Source: Betaproteobacteria bacterium (lineage in GTDB: Bacteria > Pseudomonadota > Gammaproteobacteria > Burkholderiales > Casimicrobiaceae). Taken from it: a stretch of DNA of 64,000 nt. Positions 46,777-56,225 of this stretch are shown piece by piece. How positions within the stretch are numbered: position 1 is the first letter of the stretch; the number at the start of each line of letters is the position of its first letter. Position numbers and translations under genes: made by a program. The DNA lies in contig JAAFIS010000003.1 of NCBI GenBank assembly GCA_013298695.1, positions 186,001 through 250,000 on the forward strand. Reading direction: 5' to 3'. The notes under the pieces are model-generated. The model worked only from the letters and a program-made list of their open reading frames with translations, had not been told where the DNA came from and searched no databases.

Positions 46777-47763
46777 ATGAAAAAACACTTGAACATCTCA
46801 CCTTGGGTATCGCTCTTGCTGCTGTCGAGCACGCTGTCGTTTGCGCAACCGACAAATATGCCCAGCGCAACAACTCAGCTGGCGAAACGCGGCTCGCTCG
46901 AAGTCGTTGCAGAAGATCATCGCGCACTAAACTTCATGCTCAGCGACGAGAATTACCGGCGCAAAAATGTAGACGCAGGCAAAATAAAAATTGAGCTTGA
47001 GGAGCTCTTGGCAATCCGCGAGTTTTCTCAACAACCCAAGTCGTTGGCTAACGAAACTTCGTTAGAAAGGCGCTTCAAGAATTTTTACCTGGACAAAGCC
47101 AAACTAGAAGCAACGCTTCTAGTCGCGGAGCGTCGCGCACGCGAAGCGCTAGCGGCAAACCCAGAACTATTGGAACAGCGCGTCCGCGAAATTTACGCGA
47201 AAACCGACGCACCATCCACTCGACAAGCGTTATCTGCAGACTTCCAACAAATGACGTTCGATCTCGCCGCGCGAAGCTTTGCTGAAAACGCAACGCGCAT
47301 CACTACGGCCATTAAGCGTCTTGACGCGGGCGAAGATTTTGGAAAAGTCGCACGAGAACTAAGCGACGACACGCTCGTTCAAGAAAACGAAGGCAAACTT
47401 TTCAATGTGTCCGGCGCGAACATGGAGTTGAATCTCTCGCGCATCCTTTTTGACACTCTGAAGCCCGGCCAACACTCGGCGGAGCCCGTCGTCACGCGAC
47501 GCGGTTTGCATGTCATCAAACTGCTCGAAGTCCACCAGCCGCGCAAACGCGCATTCGAAGAAGTGAGAGACCAGTTACAAGCGCGCGTGCTTGACGAAAC
47601 TGGCAAGCGTGGTCGAGATGAAATCCTACAAACACTCGGCATCCAACCCGCAACTTTCAACGACGTCGCCATCGACGCACTGCTTACGAAAATTGATCAG
47701 GCGGCCGTTGAGCGCGCGAAGCAGCTGCTCCGCAACAACCCACAAGGCGTGGCGCCAAAGTAG
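46777..47763 (+). CDS. Periplasmic parvulin-type peptidyl-prolyl isomerase
   Basis: Predicted chaperone/isomerase of 328 aa with a signal peptide (WVSLLLLSSTLSFAQ). An N-terminal SurA-like helical region (DHRALNFMLSDENYRRKN) is followed by a PpiC-type rotamase domain, where ITTAIKRLDAGEDFGKVARE, LSDDTLVQENEGKL, FDTLKPGQHSAEPVVTRRG and LHVIKLLEV fit the family. It begins 7 bp after the preceding terminator. A secreted-protein folding helper beside candidate type II substrates is a sensible pairing, but this is inference. Confidence 0.82.
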   Translation: MKKHLNISPWVSLLLLSSTLSFAQPTNMPSATTQLAKRGSLEVVAEDHRALNFMLSDENYRRKNVDAGKIKIELEELLAIREFSQQPKSLANETSLERRFKNFYLDKAKLEATLLVAERRAREALAANPELLEQRVREIYAKTDAPSTRQALSADFQQMTFDLAARSFAENATRITTAIKRLDAGEDFGKVARELSDDTLVQENEGKLFNVSGANMELNLSRILFDTLKPGQHSAEPVVTRRGLHVIKLLEVHQPRKRAFEEVRDQLQARVLDETGKRGRDEILQTLGIQPATFNDVAIDALLTKIDQAAVERAKQLLRNNPQGVAPK

Positions 47764-47773
47764 ACGCAACGCG

Positions 47774-48358
47774 TCATCGCTTCCGCTCAAGAAGGACGTT
47801 GTCAATCCAGGCGGTTCCACCGCCGCGCAGCGACGCTCCGATCATTACTGAGGTTACGGTCGGCGACACGGTAAAGAGCACAGAAACCCGCTGCCAAGGC
47901 TGCGTACCCACCAGCGCGGTCGAATCGGCGACCTCAAAAGCGCCGTTCGCATCGAATGACGTCACCTTTACCGACCAACCCTTTGCTGTTACGTCAAGCG
48001 ACTTTAGATCAGCTGACAAACGATAGTCGCCAGGTTCGAGTTTTTCTATTGACTGCACGACAGAACCAAACACCTGCTCGGCAGTGCGCTCGACACGAAG
48101 ACTTTGTTGCCCCTCAGTTTTCTCGTCCCGAGAGCGAGTGAATCTATAGGCCTTAACGCCTGCGTGCTGACTGAATCGCCAGGGTGATGCGCCCGGCTCG
48201 GATTCAAAACCACCGTCTTTGAACTCTACGTTGCGCCAAACCTCTGCGGGTGCTGACAGCTGTGTCGATGTCGTAAGTTTCAATGGCTCAGCGGCGAACG
48301 ACGCGGTTGACGTCAGCGACACGAAAACTAAAGCTGCGCTGAGAAAAGGCGGATTCAT
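47774..48358 (-). CDS. Exported protein with carbohydrate-binding-module-like fold, unrecognised
   Basis: Protein of 194 aa with a signal peptide (FLSAALVFVSLTSTASFAA). The mature part has the jelly-roll-like features of CBM4/9 or DUF642-type modules: a start such as FKDGGFESEPGASPWRF, later SLRVERTAEQVFGSVVQSIE, GDYRLSADLKS, WQRVSVLFTV and the end GGGTAWIDNVLLE, which is a frequent closing pattern of such modules. No catalytic domain is attached. It lies 28 bp downstream of the M14 peptidase gene on the same strand and is convergent with the isomerase gene. Confidence 0.7.
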   Translation of the reverse strand: MNPPFLSAALVFVSLTSTASFAAEPLKLTTSTQLSAPAEVWRNVEFKDGGFESEPGASPWRFSQHAGVKAYRFTRSRDEKTEGQQSLRVERTAEQVFGSVVQSIEKLEPGDYRLSADLKSLDVTAKGWSVKVTSFDANGAFEVADSTALVGTQPWQRVSVLFTVSPTVTSVMIGASLRGGGTAWIDNVLLERKR

Positions 48359-48386
48359 CTGTAACTCCCTACAAGAATCATCGGAA

Positions 48387-50075
48387 TCAGGTTTTGCTTG
48401 ATAGCTCGGCGCTTACGCTCACCGCGCCGGCACGATCATGCCGCGCGCTAACGGTAAATCTCGCCCCATCGCCTGCGCGAACGATCCACGTGAACCTAAC
48501 GCGATCCTGCGTGGCGTTACCTGCGGGAAAGAACGAGGCGAGCGTTCCTACATTATTGCGGCCTTCCAGCTGCGGCCCTTCTTGCCGTTGTTTGCCGTCA
48601 ACCAACGTTGCGCCTTCGGGCAATTCAATTTCCGCGATCACTCCGCGCACATACTTTTTATTGCGCGTCGTTTTGCTCACGTCGGTCGCAAGGTAGCCTG
48701 TGTTGTGTACGCCGAAATCGATGCGCCACAAATCATCTCCGAGCTTCGTGACATCGGTGGAATGATGCTCGAGCTTCGGCGACATCAGCGCCTGGAAAAC
48801 AATCCAGTCATGGAATTTGTTGATTTCTTTTTCCATGAGATGCGGCGGCGGATTGCTGAATACGCCAATCTTGTCCCAACCGCCGAGTTCGACTTTGCCG
48901 AGCTCCGGATGATCGTACTCATACCAATCGACATAGCCGCGACCTTTATGAACCTCATCCGTCCATTTCAGCAGCTTCAAATCGTCTTCGACCGGATGAT
49001 CGCGGAACCAGTCAATGTATTTGTATCCCGTGATCCCAGCCTCGCGCATCGGACACCAAATCTCGACCACCCACGCATACGAACCCAACTCAGTGAAGAG
49101 CCAATCCTGCGTGCCGGTGATCACTTCTTTCGGGTGATATTTGAATTCGTGGAACACGCTGATCGCGGGATAGCCGGTGAGCTCTTCGCCTTTCTTGCCT
49201 TGCGTGTTGAACACCCACAAATCTTCCGGCGGCATTTCGTCATCGGCTTTGGTGCCGTACGGACGAAGCAATACGCCGCTCCACGTGTGAAAGAAGAGGC
49301 CGCCGCAAATGTTGCGACGCTTGTTGATGAACTCAACGCAATTGCGAACCTCAGGCTCGCTCGTCGGGAAATCGCCAGCACCAAGTTGCTGTGATTCAGG
49401 TCGCCATTCCTCGGGAAAATTACGATTGAGATCGAGCCCTTGTTTCGGCTTCTGCACCGGCAGATTAAAGCCGTCGTACGCCTTCACGCGACCTTCGCTC
49501 ACGATGCGGTAATACTCGCCGCCAGTTTCAACCGGATCGCGGCGCACCATCAAACGCGGCTCGCTCGCGTGCTTTTTCCACGGCCCGTTTGCGTCCTTGA
49601 TCCGCATCATCAAAATGCGGCCATCGCCGTCGATGTCTTCTGCTTCGAGCCCCTCAATCGCGTCTTCGTTGTAGGGATACGGCCGCGTCGATGAGCGAAT
49701 GTATTTCGGCTTATCGGCCATCGCCCATTCAGCGCCGTCCGGGTTCACGCGCGGAATGACGTACACAGTGCGCGAATCGAGCAAGCGCGTGATGTCATCG
49801 CGCTTGCCGTATTGTGTGAGGAGCACATCAATCAATCGCAGCGCCGCCACCGAGCCGGAGAGCTCCGTCGCATGAATGTTGGCATCCACGTAAAACGCAG
49901 GCTTGTCGGCGTCTTCGCCCGTCGCGAAATTGGTGATCGTCGCGCACCACACCGGGCGGCCTTCGTAGCTCGATCCAATCGGCGCGAGCTTCATGAACTT
50001 CGGAAACTTGTCAGCTGCTTCGCGCAGCAGAGACGTTAATTCTTCAAACTTAACGAAACGGTCGTAAGGAAACAT
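48387..50075 (-). CDS. M14-family zinc carboxypeptidase
   Basis: Metallopeptidase of 562 aa. Zinc ligands H68 and E71 lie in ANIHATELSG and the third His in GLFFHTWSG; the catalytic Glu is in AWVVEIWCP. RNFPEEW and the substrate-binding region VIPRVNPDGAEW are also M14-like. A C-terminal ~150-residue beta domain (DDLWRIDFGVHNTGYLATDV) follows. No signal peptide is seen, so the protein is probably cytoplasmic. The start is MFPYDRF at 50075, with AAGGA upstream; extension to the TTG at 50174 adds a basic, Cys-rich stretch unlike the family. Confidence 0.88.
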   Translation of the reverse strand: MFPYDRFVKFEELTSLLREAADKFPKFMKLAPIGSSYEGRPVWCATITNFATGEDADKPAFYVDANIHATELSGSVAALRLIDVLLTQYGKRDDITRLLDSRTVYVIPRVNPDGAEWAMADKPKYIRSSTRPYPYNEDAIEGLEAEDIDGDGRILMMRIKDANGPWKKHASEPRLMVRRDPVETGGEYYRIVSEGRVKAYDGFNLPVQKPKQGLDLNRNFPEEWRPESQQLGAGDFPTSEPEVRNCVEFINKRRNICGGLFFHTWSGVLLRPYGTKADDEMPPEDLWVFNTQGKKGEELTGYPAISVFHEFKYHPKEVITGTQDWLFTELGSYAWVVEIWCPMREAGITGYKYIDWFRDHPVEDDLKLLKWTDEVHKGRGYVDWYEYDHPELGKVELGGWDKIGVFSNPPPHLMEKEINKFHDWIVFQALMSPKLEHHSTDVTKLGDDLWRIDFGVHNTGYLATDVSKTTRNKKYVRGVIAEIELPEGATLVDGKQRQEGPQLEGRNNVGTLASFFPAGNATQDRVRFTWIVRAGDGARFTVSARHDRAGAVSVSAELSSKT

Positions 50076-50175
50076 GAATTCTTGCAGTCGCGAACAATTA
50101 CATATTGTGCCAAACACGCGCTGAATTTCGACCTGGGAAACTACACGCGAAATACATTTAACTCTACACACCAAT

Positions 50176-50259
50176 GACTAGTGATATGGGCGTATAGCGA
50201 CTTTGGAGTTGAATATCGAAAAATAAAGAAAATCGACCTATCGCCCAATTAAGCGGGGC
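50176..50259. repeat. 58-bp GGGC/GCCC intergenic element, copy I
   Basis: First palindrome degenerate on the left (GACTAGTGATATGGGCG), second TCGCCCAATTAAGCGGGGC with GCCC at 50243, period about 66 bp. Core GGGC 50188 to GCCC 50246 is 59 bp. It lies between two minus-strand genes, downstream of the TPR protein and upstream of the M14 peptidase. Confidence 0.65.
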
Positions 50260-50283
50260 TATAAAGGATAGCGCCGTTATCAA

Positions 50284-51303
50284 TTAACTTTCGCGCAGTC
50301 CTCGCATGCGGGCAATGAGCTTCGCTTCGTTTTCGATCATCCACGAATCTTTCTCTGCGATCGCAAGCGCTTTAACCGCGTAGTCTCTAACTTTAGTCGC
50401 ATCTCGTTTCGCATCGAAGAGCTCAGCCAGCTCGCTGTAGATGTAAACGTCGGGCTCTTTCGCTTCGTCGGCTTCGCGTTCAAGCCGTAGTTGAATCGCG
50501 AGCGCTTCGTCGATGCGACCTTGCAGGCGGAGCGTATTCGCGATCTGCCAGCGCACGACGCGCATGCGCGCAGGTCGGTTAAGGGATTCCTCCGCTTTTT
50601 CGGTCGCTTGAAACAACGAGAGTGCACGCGTGTAATTTTTTTTCGCACGCTCAGACACACCCATGTTGTGCGTGAGCGTGGAGCGCCAACGGATCGCGGC
50701 GGGCAGTCCACTCGCATTAGCTAGATCGAGAGCCTTCTGGTTCCACCTCTGCGCTTCATCGAGGTCCGGAGAAAAACCAAACATATGCGCTGCGTCGATT
50801 GCAAGAATTGTGAGGTTTGCCGCGACCGCACGATCAAACGCTTCCTGAAAATACGGGCGTGCAATCTCAAAGTCCTTCGGCGTACGTAGCGTCCTGCCTC
50901 GCTCCAACGCTTCACGCACGCGCACGACTGCGGGCGTCTGCGCAGTGATTTTTTCCTTAACGCCATCGAGTATCGACAGTGCCTGGGCTTCGTCACGCCG
51001 CAAACCATACGTACGCGCGATTTGCGTTTCAAGCTCGAGCACCTGGACGTCATTTGCGCGCGTCATTGCATCGCGAAAACGTGCTTCGCTCTCTGCCGGT
51101 TTCGAGAAGTCCCAGAGTGTGTCGATATCGATCAAAGCCGCCATTGTGGATCCCGTCTTCGGAAAAATGTTGGAGGTACAGCCATTGGACGCCAAGACAA
51201 CTACAAGCGCGGTCAAGCCCGCGCCTACAAGCCGGGCGCCAGAAAAGGCGTGGCGCAAGCGCGCGCTAGATCGAGAGAGGATGCTTAAGGGGCGACGCAT
51301 CAA
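50284..51303 (-). CDS. TPR-containing exported or membrane-anchored protein
   Basis: Protein of 339 aa with an N-terminal hydrophobic segment (LVGAGLTALVVVLASNGCTS). The Cys could be lipidated, but ASNGC is not an ideal lipobox. The rest is helical with tetratricopeptide-like pairs (YTRALSLFQATEKAEESLNR; RWQIANTLRLQGRIDEALAI; YSELAELFDAKRDATKVRDY). It serves presumably as a scaffold; no partner is evident. It is the last gene of a four-gene minus-strand operon, and its start codon directly abuts the stop of the flavin-reductase-like gene. Confidence 0.78.
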   Translation of the reverse strand: MMRRPLSILSRSSARLRHAFSGARLVGAGLTALVVVLASNGCTSNIFPKTGSTMAALIDIDTLWDFSKPAESEARFRDAMTRANDVQVLELETQIARTYGLRRDEAQALSILDGVKEKITAQTPAVVRVREALERGRTLRTPKDFEIARPYFQEAFDRAVAANLTILAIDAAHMFGFSPDLDEAQRWNQKALDLANASGLPAAIRWRSTLTHNMGVSERAKKNYTRALSLFQATEKAEESLNRPARMRVVRWQIANTLRLQGRIDEALAIQLRLEREADEAKEPDVYIYSELAELFDAKRDATKVRDYAVKALAIAEKDSWMIENEAKLIARMRGLRES

Positions 51304-51957
51304 TTAACCACCATCTTTTCTCGCCATCGTTTCAATCTCGCGCAGCCGGGAATAGAACGCGCCACCGAGTCTTGCGTAAGGCCGCAGCTCAGTGTGTTTC
51401 AACGTATCCACACGATGATTAAGCCCGCGCTTTTCACCGATGTAAATCCGCTCATCGATGTGGACATGGATCACGCGACCCATCACCCACGCGTTCGCAC
51501 CGAGTGGCGTTACGCTGAACAGTTCGCACTCATAGGCGACGGGCGAGCCGACCACGCGCGGTGGCGCGACTCGCGTCGACGCGGCCGGCGTGAGCCCCGC
51601 ATGCTCAAATTCGCTCTCAGACGCAGGCAGCGGATCGCTCGTGCGCACCATCGGTTCGGCGAGATTCTCAGGCACGATGTTGACGACGAATTGCTTCGTT
51701 GCTTTGACGTTTGCGAGCGTGTCTTTAATCGAAAACGCGCCGGTGTGCGCGTCTTCATCTTTCGCGCCGCAGCAGAAGCCAAGGATCGGCGGATTCGCGG
51801 AACACACGTTGAAAAACGAATACGGCGCGAGATTTGTGATGCCGTTCACATCAACGGACGACACCCACGCAATCGGTCGTGGAATGACCGAGTCGCGCAG
51901 CAAAAAATACAGTTCATCTCTCGTGAACTGATCGGGAGAGAGTGAAATCGTCTTCAT
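51304..51957 (-). CDS. Flavin-reductase-like FMN-binding protein
   Basis: Protein of 217 aa of the flavin reductase domain family (split beta-barrel FMN binding). Diagnostic stretches are VIPRPIAWVSSVDVNGITNL, APYSFFNVCSANPPILGFC and KDTLANVKATKQFVVNIV, followed by HAGLTPAASTRVAPPRV. Members include NADH:FMN reductases of two-component monooxygenases and flavoredoxins; the partner here is not apparent. The start MKTISLS at 51957 is chosen because the nine residues before it are atypical and overlap the upstream hydrolase gene. Confidence 0.85.
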   Translation of the reverse strand: MKTISLSPDQFTRDELYFLLRDSVIPRPIAWVSSVDVNGITNLAPYSFFNVCSANPPILGFCCGAKDEDAHTGAFSIKDTLANVKATKQFVVNIVPENLAEPMVRTSDPLPASESEFEHAGLTPAASTRVAPPRVVGSPVAYECELFSVTPLGANAWVMGRVIHVHIDERIYIGEKRGLNHRVDTLKHTELRPYARLGGAFYSRLREIETMARKDGG

Positions 51958-51971
51958 CCTTCGATGTCTCG

Positions 51972-52874
51972 TCAAGCTCGACACGCGCTTAGCTCAGGAC
52001 GCGCGGACGTTTGAAGGAGAAATTCGCGAACGGCCTGAATCGTTTTATCATCCATTAACATCGGTGCATGACCCGTGGCTTCAATTGTTATCGACCTTGA
52101 TTGCGGGGCAATATTCAACATTTTACTGAGTGTTGATTCAGATAATAAATCAGAGCTTTGCCCACGCAAAATAAGCGTTTCTTGCTTAACGCTAGACCAC
52201 AATGGCCACAAATCAACGGGCGGCAATTTGAGCCCCGCAACAAACGCCTCGCCAATTTTTGCATCCGTTTTGAATTCCCACTGCCCATCTTCGCGTTTGC
52301 GACACGACGTGCCGATGACGTGATGCTTCTGCTCATCGGTGAGCGGGCCAAACGGCGCAATCGCAACTTGCGCGGCGTTGAAAAGACTGAGGTAATCCGG
52401 AAATGAGGGCGGTCGTGCGCTCAAAAACGCAGCGATGCGAATGAGTGAGTCGCGCTCGATCTCGGGGCCGATATCGTTAATCACGAATTTGCGCATGCCT
52501 GAATTCGGCGCTGCCGCCAAGGCCATACCGATCAAGCCGCCCATCGACGTGCCGATCCAATCGTATTTCGTGATCGCAAGATCCGCAAACATTTTCAACA
52601 TCGCACCGACGTAATTCGGAATTGCATATTCGGCGGCGCTCGCATACCAATCGCTCTCGCCACGACCAATCACATCCGGGCAGAGCACACGATATCGATC
52701 CGACAATGCATCCGCAATCACATCAAAATCGCGCCCATTGCGCGAGAGCCCGTGAACGCAGATAAGCACGTTCGGATTCGTGATCTCGCCCCAGTCGTGC
52801 ACGGCCATGCGGCGTGTTGCACCGTTCGCTACTGGAACGTCAACAAAAAACCGGCGAGGTGGTTTTGGAATCAC
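51972..52874 (-). CDS. Alpha/beta hydrolase
   Basis: Serine hydrolase of 300 aa. The family features are [20 protein letters not shown] with the oxyanion [14 protein letters not shown], the nucleophile elbow [14 protein letters not shown], and the C-terminal [10 protein letters not shown] with the catalytic His. Many such proteins act on esters or on ring-cleavage products; the substrate is not predictable. It overlaps the upstream RraA-like gene by four bases (ATGA) and lies 14 bp before the flavin-reductase-like gene. Confidence 0.87.
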   Translation of the reverse strand: MIPKPPRRFFVDVPVANGATRRMAVHDWGEITNPNVLICVHGLSRNGRDFDVIADALSDRYRVLCPDVIGRGESDWYASAAEYAIPNYVGAMLKMFADLAITKYDWIGTSMGGLIGMALAAAPNSGMRKFVINDIGPEIERDSLIRIAAFLSARPPSFPDYLSLFNAAQVAIAPFGPLTDEQKHHVIGTSCRKREDGQWEFKTDAKIGEAFVAGLKLPPVDLWPLWSSVKQETLILRGQSSDLLSESTLSKMLNIAPQSRSITIEATGHAPMLMDDKTIQAVREFLLQTSARPELSACRA

Positions 52875-53365
52875 GAGAGTGCCTCGTCAGACACCAAAAT
52901 ACCATCACGGTCCGCATACAGAAAATCGCCGCTCTTAATCGTCGCACCTGCGAAATTCACCATCACATCGAATTCACCAATCCCACGTTTTTGCGAGCGC
53001 ATCGGCACAGTCGCAAGCGCGCGAACCCCAATGTCGAATTCATCAATCTCATTCGCATCGCGCACTGGTGCATTGAGCACCACGCCTGCCCAACCGTTCT
53101 GCGCCGCCGCTTTCGCAAGATTGCCGCCGAGCAGCGCGCATCGCAGCGAGCCCCCGCCATCGACCACCAGCACGCGCCCCTCGCCGGGCGATTCCACCGC
53201 CTGCTTCACGAGCGAATTGTCTTCAAAAGTTTTCAACGTTCGAACGCGCCCGGAGAACATCGCGCGTTTGCCGAACGACTGAAACACGGGCGCGAGCACG
53301 CGCAGCGTTCCCGCAGCAAGTTTGTCTTCATGGGCGTCGCAAAGATCGGTGGTGGGTTTCATCAT
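52871..53365 (-). CDS. rraA: RraA-like protein / HMG aldolase family
   Basis: Protein of 164 aa of the RraA family, whose members either inhibit RNase E or act as class II 4-hydroxy-4-methyl-2-oxoglutarate aldolases. Typical stretches are [44 protein letters not shown] and [20 protein letters not shown], ending [11 protein letters not shown]. The NAPVRD and GGNLA motifs correspond to the active-site loop. The two roles cannot be separated by sequence alone. It is first gene of the four-gene operon, and a REPIN lies directly upstream. The second Met is an equally possible start. Confidence 0.9.
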   Translation of the reverse strand: MMKPTTDLCDAHEDKLAAGTLRVLAPVFQSFGKRAMFSGRVRTLKTFEDNSLVKQAVESPGEGRVLVVDGGGSLRCALLGGNLAKAAAQNGWAGVVLNAPVRDANEIDEFDIGVRALATVPMRSQKRGIGEFDVMVNFAGATIKSGDFLYADRDGILVSDEALS

Positions 53366-53374
53366 TCGATTGTA

Positions 53375-53479
53375 TGTAGGCGACTCCCCGCGAAGGCGGG
53401 GATCAACGTCGCTTCGATTGAATTGCTGTGAGTTCCCCGAAGCGCGGTCGATCCCCGCCTACGCGGGGACGCGCCTACA
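53375..53479. repeat. REP doublet (REPIN), family 2
   Basis: Inverted copies at 53375-53404 and 53450-53479. Each reads TGTAGGCG(A/C)... then the hairpin TCCCCGC-GAAG-GCGGGGA, respectively TCCCCGC-GTAG-GCGGGGA on the opposite strand. The GTAG head next to a hairpin and the inverted pairing fit REPINs. The sequence family differs from the copies at 5838 and 59587. It separates divergent rraA and the DUF1415 gene. Confidence 0.85.
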
Positions 53480-53525
53480 TCCACCGGTGGGCGGCTTAAC
53501 GTCGCTTCACCGCTACCATTCATCT

Positions 53526-54080
53526 ATGTCTACAAATAGTTCCCACGAAGAAATCGTCGCCACGACCCGGCGCTGGCTCGAAGTCGCCGTCATCGGACTC
53601 AATCTGTGCCCATTTGCCAAAGCGGTGCATGTAAAAGATCAGATTCGCTACGTCGTGAGCGACGCGGACGATGTCGAAGCGCTCGCCACGCAACTCGTGG
53701 CAGAGTTGGAATTTCTAGCCGAAACCAGCGCGGAAAAAATCGATACGACACTGTTGATTGCACCGAACGCACTCGCGGATTTCCTAGATTTCAACGATTT
53801 TCTCGACGTGGCGGACGGGCTCGTCGAAGAGCTCGAACTCGATGGTATTTTGCAAGTTGCGCCGTTTCATCCACAGTTTCAGTTCGAAGGCACCGACGTC
53901 GACGACATTACGAATTTCACTAATCGTTCGCCGTTTCCGATCTTGCATTTGTTGCGCGAAGACTCCGTGGAACGCGCGGTTGAAGCCTTTCCTGACGAGC
54001 TTCACATCGCCGAGAACAATATGGAAACACTGCGCAAATTGGGACACGCAGGCTGGAAATCGTTGTTCAATACAAAATAG
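53526..54080 (+). CDS. DUF1415 family protein
   Basis: Protein of 184 aa matching DUF1415. It begins IVATTRRWLEVAVIGLNLCPFAKA, a conserved start with a Cys-Pro pair, and continues with DTTLLIAPNALADFLDFNDF, ILQVAPFHPQFQFEG, NRSPFPILHLLREDSVERAV. No biochemical function is known to me. The start at 53526 (MSTNSSHEE) is used because the upstream open frame runs through the REPIN. The gene stands alone and is followed by a 223-bp gap holding an AGGACG hairpin. Confidence 0.85.
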   Translation: MSTNSSHEEIVATTRRWLEVAVIGLNLCPFAKAVHVKDQIRYVVSDADDVEALATQLVAELEFLAETSAEKIDTTLLIAPNALADFLDFNDFLDVADGLVEELELDGILQVAPFHPQFQFEGTDVDDITNFTNRSPFPILHLLREDSVERAVEAFPDELHIAENNMETLRKLGHAGWKSLFNTK

Positions 54081-54215
54081 CGAACACGTCACACTCACTC
54101 TCAAGAGTCTCGCCACCGAAAACAATTCCGACCGAACAAAGCTTTGCGTTATAGCCCCGACCGAAGGTCGCCCCAAATTGGCTGCGCGTCATCCCTGGAT
54201 CGAGTCTGGGGCAGG

Positions 54216-54245
54216 CGTCGTCCTAGCGCAGAGCGCGACGTCCTG
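54216..54245. repeat. AGGACG-hairpin repeat, solitary copy
   Basis: On the minus strand the site reads CAGGACGTCG-CGC-TCT-GCG-CT-AGGACGACG, the same unit as at 9970-10048 and 10184-10242, about 44 kb away. It lies in the 223-bp gap (54081-54303) before rdgC, in which I see no gene. Confidence 0.6.
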
Positions 54246-54303
54246 TTAATCCGGTCATTCGCGGGTCTAGTCGCAACCCCATTCACGCCTCATCGACACA
54301 ACC

Positions 54304-55206
54304 ATGTTCAAAAACATCATCCTTTACCGCATCGCCAACGAATGGAAAGGCGAACTCAGCGATATTGAGACTGGCCTGCAATCCATGCTGTATCAACCCT
54401 GCGGCGCCACGCAGGATCAGGCAATGGGATGGGTGCCGCCGCGCGGTCAGTCTCATGGCGCACTGGTCGAATCTGTTGCTGGGCAGTGGATACTGCGCTT
54501 GCAAGTCGAAACAAAAATTCTTCCGTCGAGCGTCGTCAAGCAACGGGCGCAGGAGCGCGCAGACCAGATCGAAGCGGGCTCCGGAAAAAAATTGAGTCGC
54601 ATGGCGATTCGCGACCTTCGCGAGCAAACGATGATGGATCTTCTGCCGCGCGCGTTTTCGAAGCTCGCATCAGTGCCGATGTGGATTGATCCGGCCGCAC
54701 GGTTGGTAGCCATTGAGGCTACAAGCCAAGCCAAAGCGGATGAACTTGCATTGCTGCTGCTTTCGTCCGTTGACGGCTTTGCGATGTCGCCGCTGCAATC
54801 ACAAAAATCGGTCGCGACCTGTATGGCCGCGTGGCTCATGAGTTTTGATCCGCCGAGTCGGTTTAGTTTGGATCGCGAATGCGAGTTGAAGGCGATCGAC
54901 GAAACGCAATCGCTAGTTCGATACACGCGACACAACATCGAAATTGAAGAGGTAAAGCGCCACGTACAAAACGGAAAGATGCCGACCAAGCTCGCGCTTA
55001 CGTGGGCCGATCGCTTGTCGTTTGTGCTCACAGACACCTTGCAAATCAAGAAAATCAAATTGCTTGAAGCAGTGATCGAGGGCAGCGAATCTCAAGACGA
55101 CGGCGAAGATCATTTCGACGCAGACGTGGCCATCATGACCGGTGAGTTGTCAAAAATGATTCCCGATTTGATTGACGCGCTAGGCGGCGAATTGCCTGCG
55201 AACTAG
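54304..55206 (+). CDS. rdgC: Recombination-associated protein RdgC
   Basis: Nucleoid-associated protein of 300 aa that binds double-stranded DNA as a ring-shaped dimer and limits RecA loading in studied bacteria. The start MFKNIILYRI is canonical. Family stretches are GWVPPRGQSHGALVE, RLQVETKILPSSVVKQRAQE, SRMAIRDLREQTMMDLLPRA and KMPTKLALTWADRLSFVLTD near the C-terminus. Length is normal. It is monocistronic by appearance, followed by a repeat element. Confidence 0.95.
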   Translation: MFKNIILYRIANEWKGELSDIETGLQSMLYQPCGATQDQAMGWVPPRGQSHGALVESVAGQWILRLQVETKILPSSVVKQRAQERADQIEAGSGKKLSRMAIRDLREQTMMDLLPRAFSKLASVPMWIDPAARLVAIEATSQAKADELALLLLSSVDGFAMSPLQSQKSVATCMAAWLMSFDPPSRFSLDRECELKAIDETQSLVRYTRHNIEIEEVKRHVQNGKMPTKLALTWADRLSFVLTDTLQIKKIKLLEAVIEGSESQDDGEDHFDADVAIMTGELSKMIPDLIDALGGELPAN

Positions 55207-55240
55207 CTTAAGTCTGCCAGTAACTATTGCAATACGAAAA

Positions 55241-55321
55241 CTATTCTATTGGGGTGTGACGGGAAATTATCTATTTTTTGATACAACAATAGAATTACTG
55301 CAAAGCCGAATAAAAACGGGC
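55241..55321. repeat. 58-bp GGGC/GCCC-type element, copy K (degenerate)
   Basis: TTCTATTGGGG (GGGG at 55251) is followed 66-67 bp later by the palindrome GCCGAATAAAAACGGGC (GGGC at 55318). The core GGGG to GCCG is 58 bp, and the AT-rich interior and the trailing CATACATGG resemble copies J and B. It occupies the left part of the 341-bp gap 55207-55547. The rest of that gap contains no gene I can support. Confidence 0.5.
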
Positions 55322-55547
55322 ATACATGGCGATAGTTTTCTTTTTAGAAACGCCTGTGTCGCTGACGTCGATACGCTGTAACGTCATCGAAGTTATCAGC
55401 GTCGACCCATTGCTCTTTCTCACGCAGTCGCGCTCAAGGCCATCGTAGATTTGCGACCCCTCGCTCGCGCTTGATTCTTTTCCAGCATGCCACTTCTCTC
55501 GAAGCGGTGTGTTGGCCGTAACGGCCCCGCAGCCTCGAAAGTTTTTC

Positions 55548-56225
55548 ATGTCGGATTACGAAGTGAAAACTATGCGCGTCGACATTGAGCGCGGCGCTGC
55601 GCTCACCCTTCGATCATTGCTTGATCGCCAGCAATATTTTGATCCGAACGGGCTGGCTGAAGCGGCGGGAATTTCTACCGCGAACTGGCCCTTATTTGGT
55701 TTGCTGTGGCCATCGTCACAAAAGCTTGCGAACATGATGCAAGTCATCGAACTGCGTGATCGTCGCGTGCTGGAAATCGGGTGTGGACTTGCGCTTGCGA
55801 GTTTGGTTTTGCACCGGCGCGGGGGCGACGTTACTGCAAGCGATTGTCATCCACTCACCGAATCGTTCCTATGCGCAAACGCCAAACTCAATGCGCTACC
55901 CACTCTCACGTATCGCGTTGGTAACTGGGGGCGCAGCAATCCATCTCTGGGCGTATTCGATCTCGTCATTGGCGGCGATGTTTTGTACGAACGCGACCAT
56001 CCGCATCAGCTCGCCGAATTCATTTCGTTGCATGCCGCAGCCAAGGCAGAGGTGATCATCATCGATCCGAATCGCGGCAATACCGCCGCATTCACGCGCG
56101 GCATGTTGCGCTATGGCTTCTCAGTCACCGAGACGCTGATCGACGCGCCGCTCGCGGACGGCGCGCCTTTTCGCGGGAAGCTCTTGCGCTACCTCCGCGC
56201 GTCGCATGCCGCTATCAACGCCTAA
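55548..56225 (+). CDS. Class I SAM-dependent methyltransferase (METTL21-like)
   Basis: Methyltransferase of 225 aa. The SAM-binding motif I is [20 protein letters not shown] near residues 70-90, the acidic end of strand 2 is VTASDCHP, and the post-core motif is [16 protein letters not shown], close to the D/E-x-x-Y pattern of the METTL21 lysine methyltransferase group. Small-molecule or protein substrates are both possible. The start at 55548 is preferred to the TTG at 55509; MRVDIERG at 55572 is a further option. Its stop overlaps that of the convergent gcvP by four bases. Confidence 0.87.
   Translation: MSDYEVKTMRVDIERGAALTLRSLLDRQQYFDPNGLAEAAGISTANWPLFGLLWPSSQKLANMMQVIELRDRRVLEIGCGLALASLVLHRRGGDVTASDCHPLTESFLCANAKLNALPTLTYRVGNWGRSNPSLGVFDLVIGGDVLYERDHPHQLAEFISLHAAAKAEVIIIDPNRGNTAAFTRGMLRYGFSVTETLIDAPLADGAPFRGKLLRYLRASHAAINA

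Noticed and set aside
48438-49394. A 318-codon open frame antisense to the M14 peptidase
   Set aside because: It is a mirror of a strongly codon-biased gene; the M14 frame has full catalytic motifs, while this one has none and no ribosome site.
55295-55549. An 84-codon open frame on the minus strand in the rdgC-methyltransferase gap
   Set aside because: Its start codon shares bases with the start of the divergent methyltransferase gene and its last codons come from repeat copy K. I recognise no family and treat it as chance.
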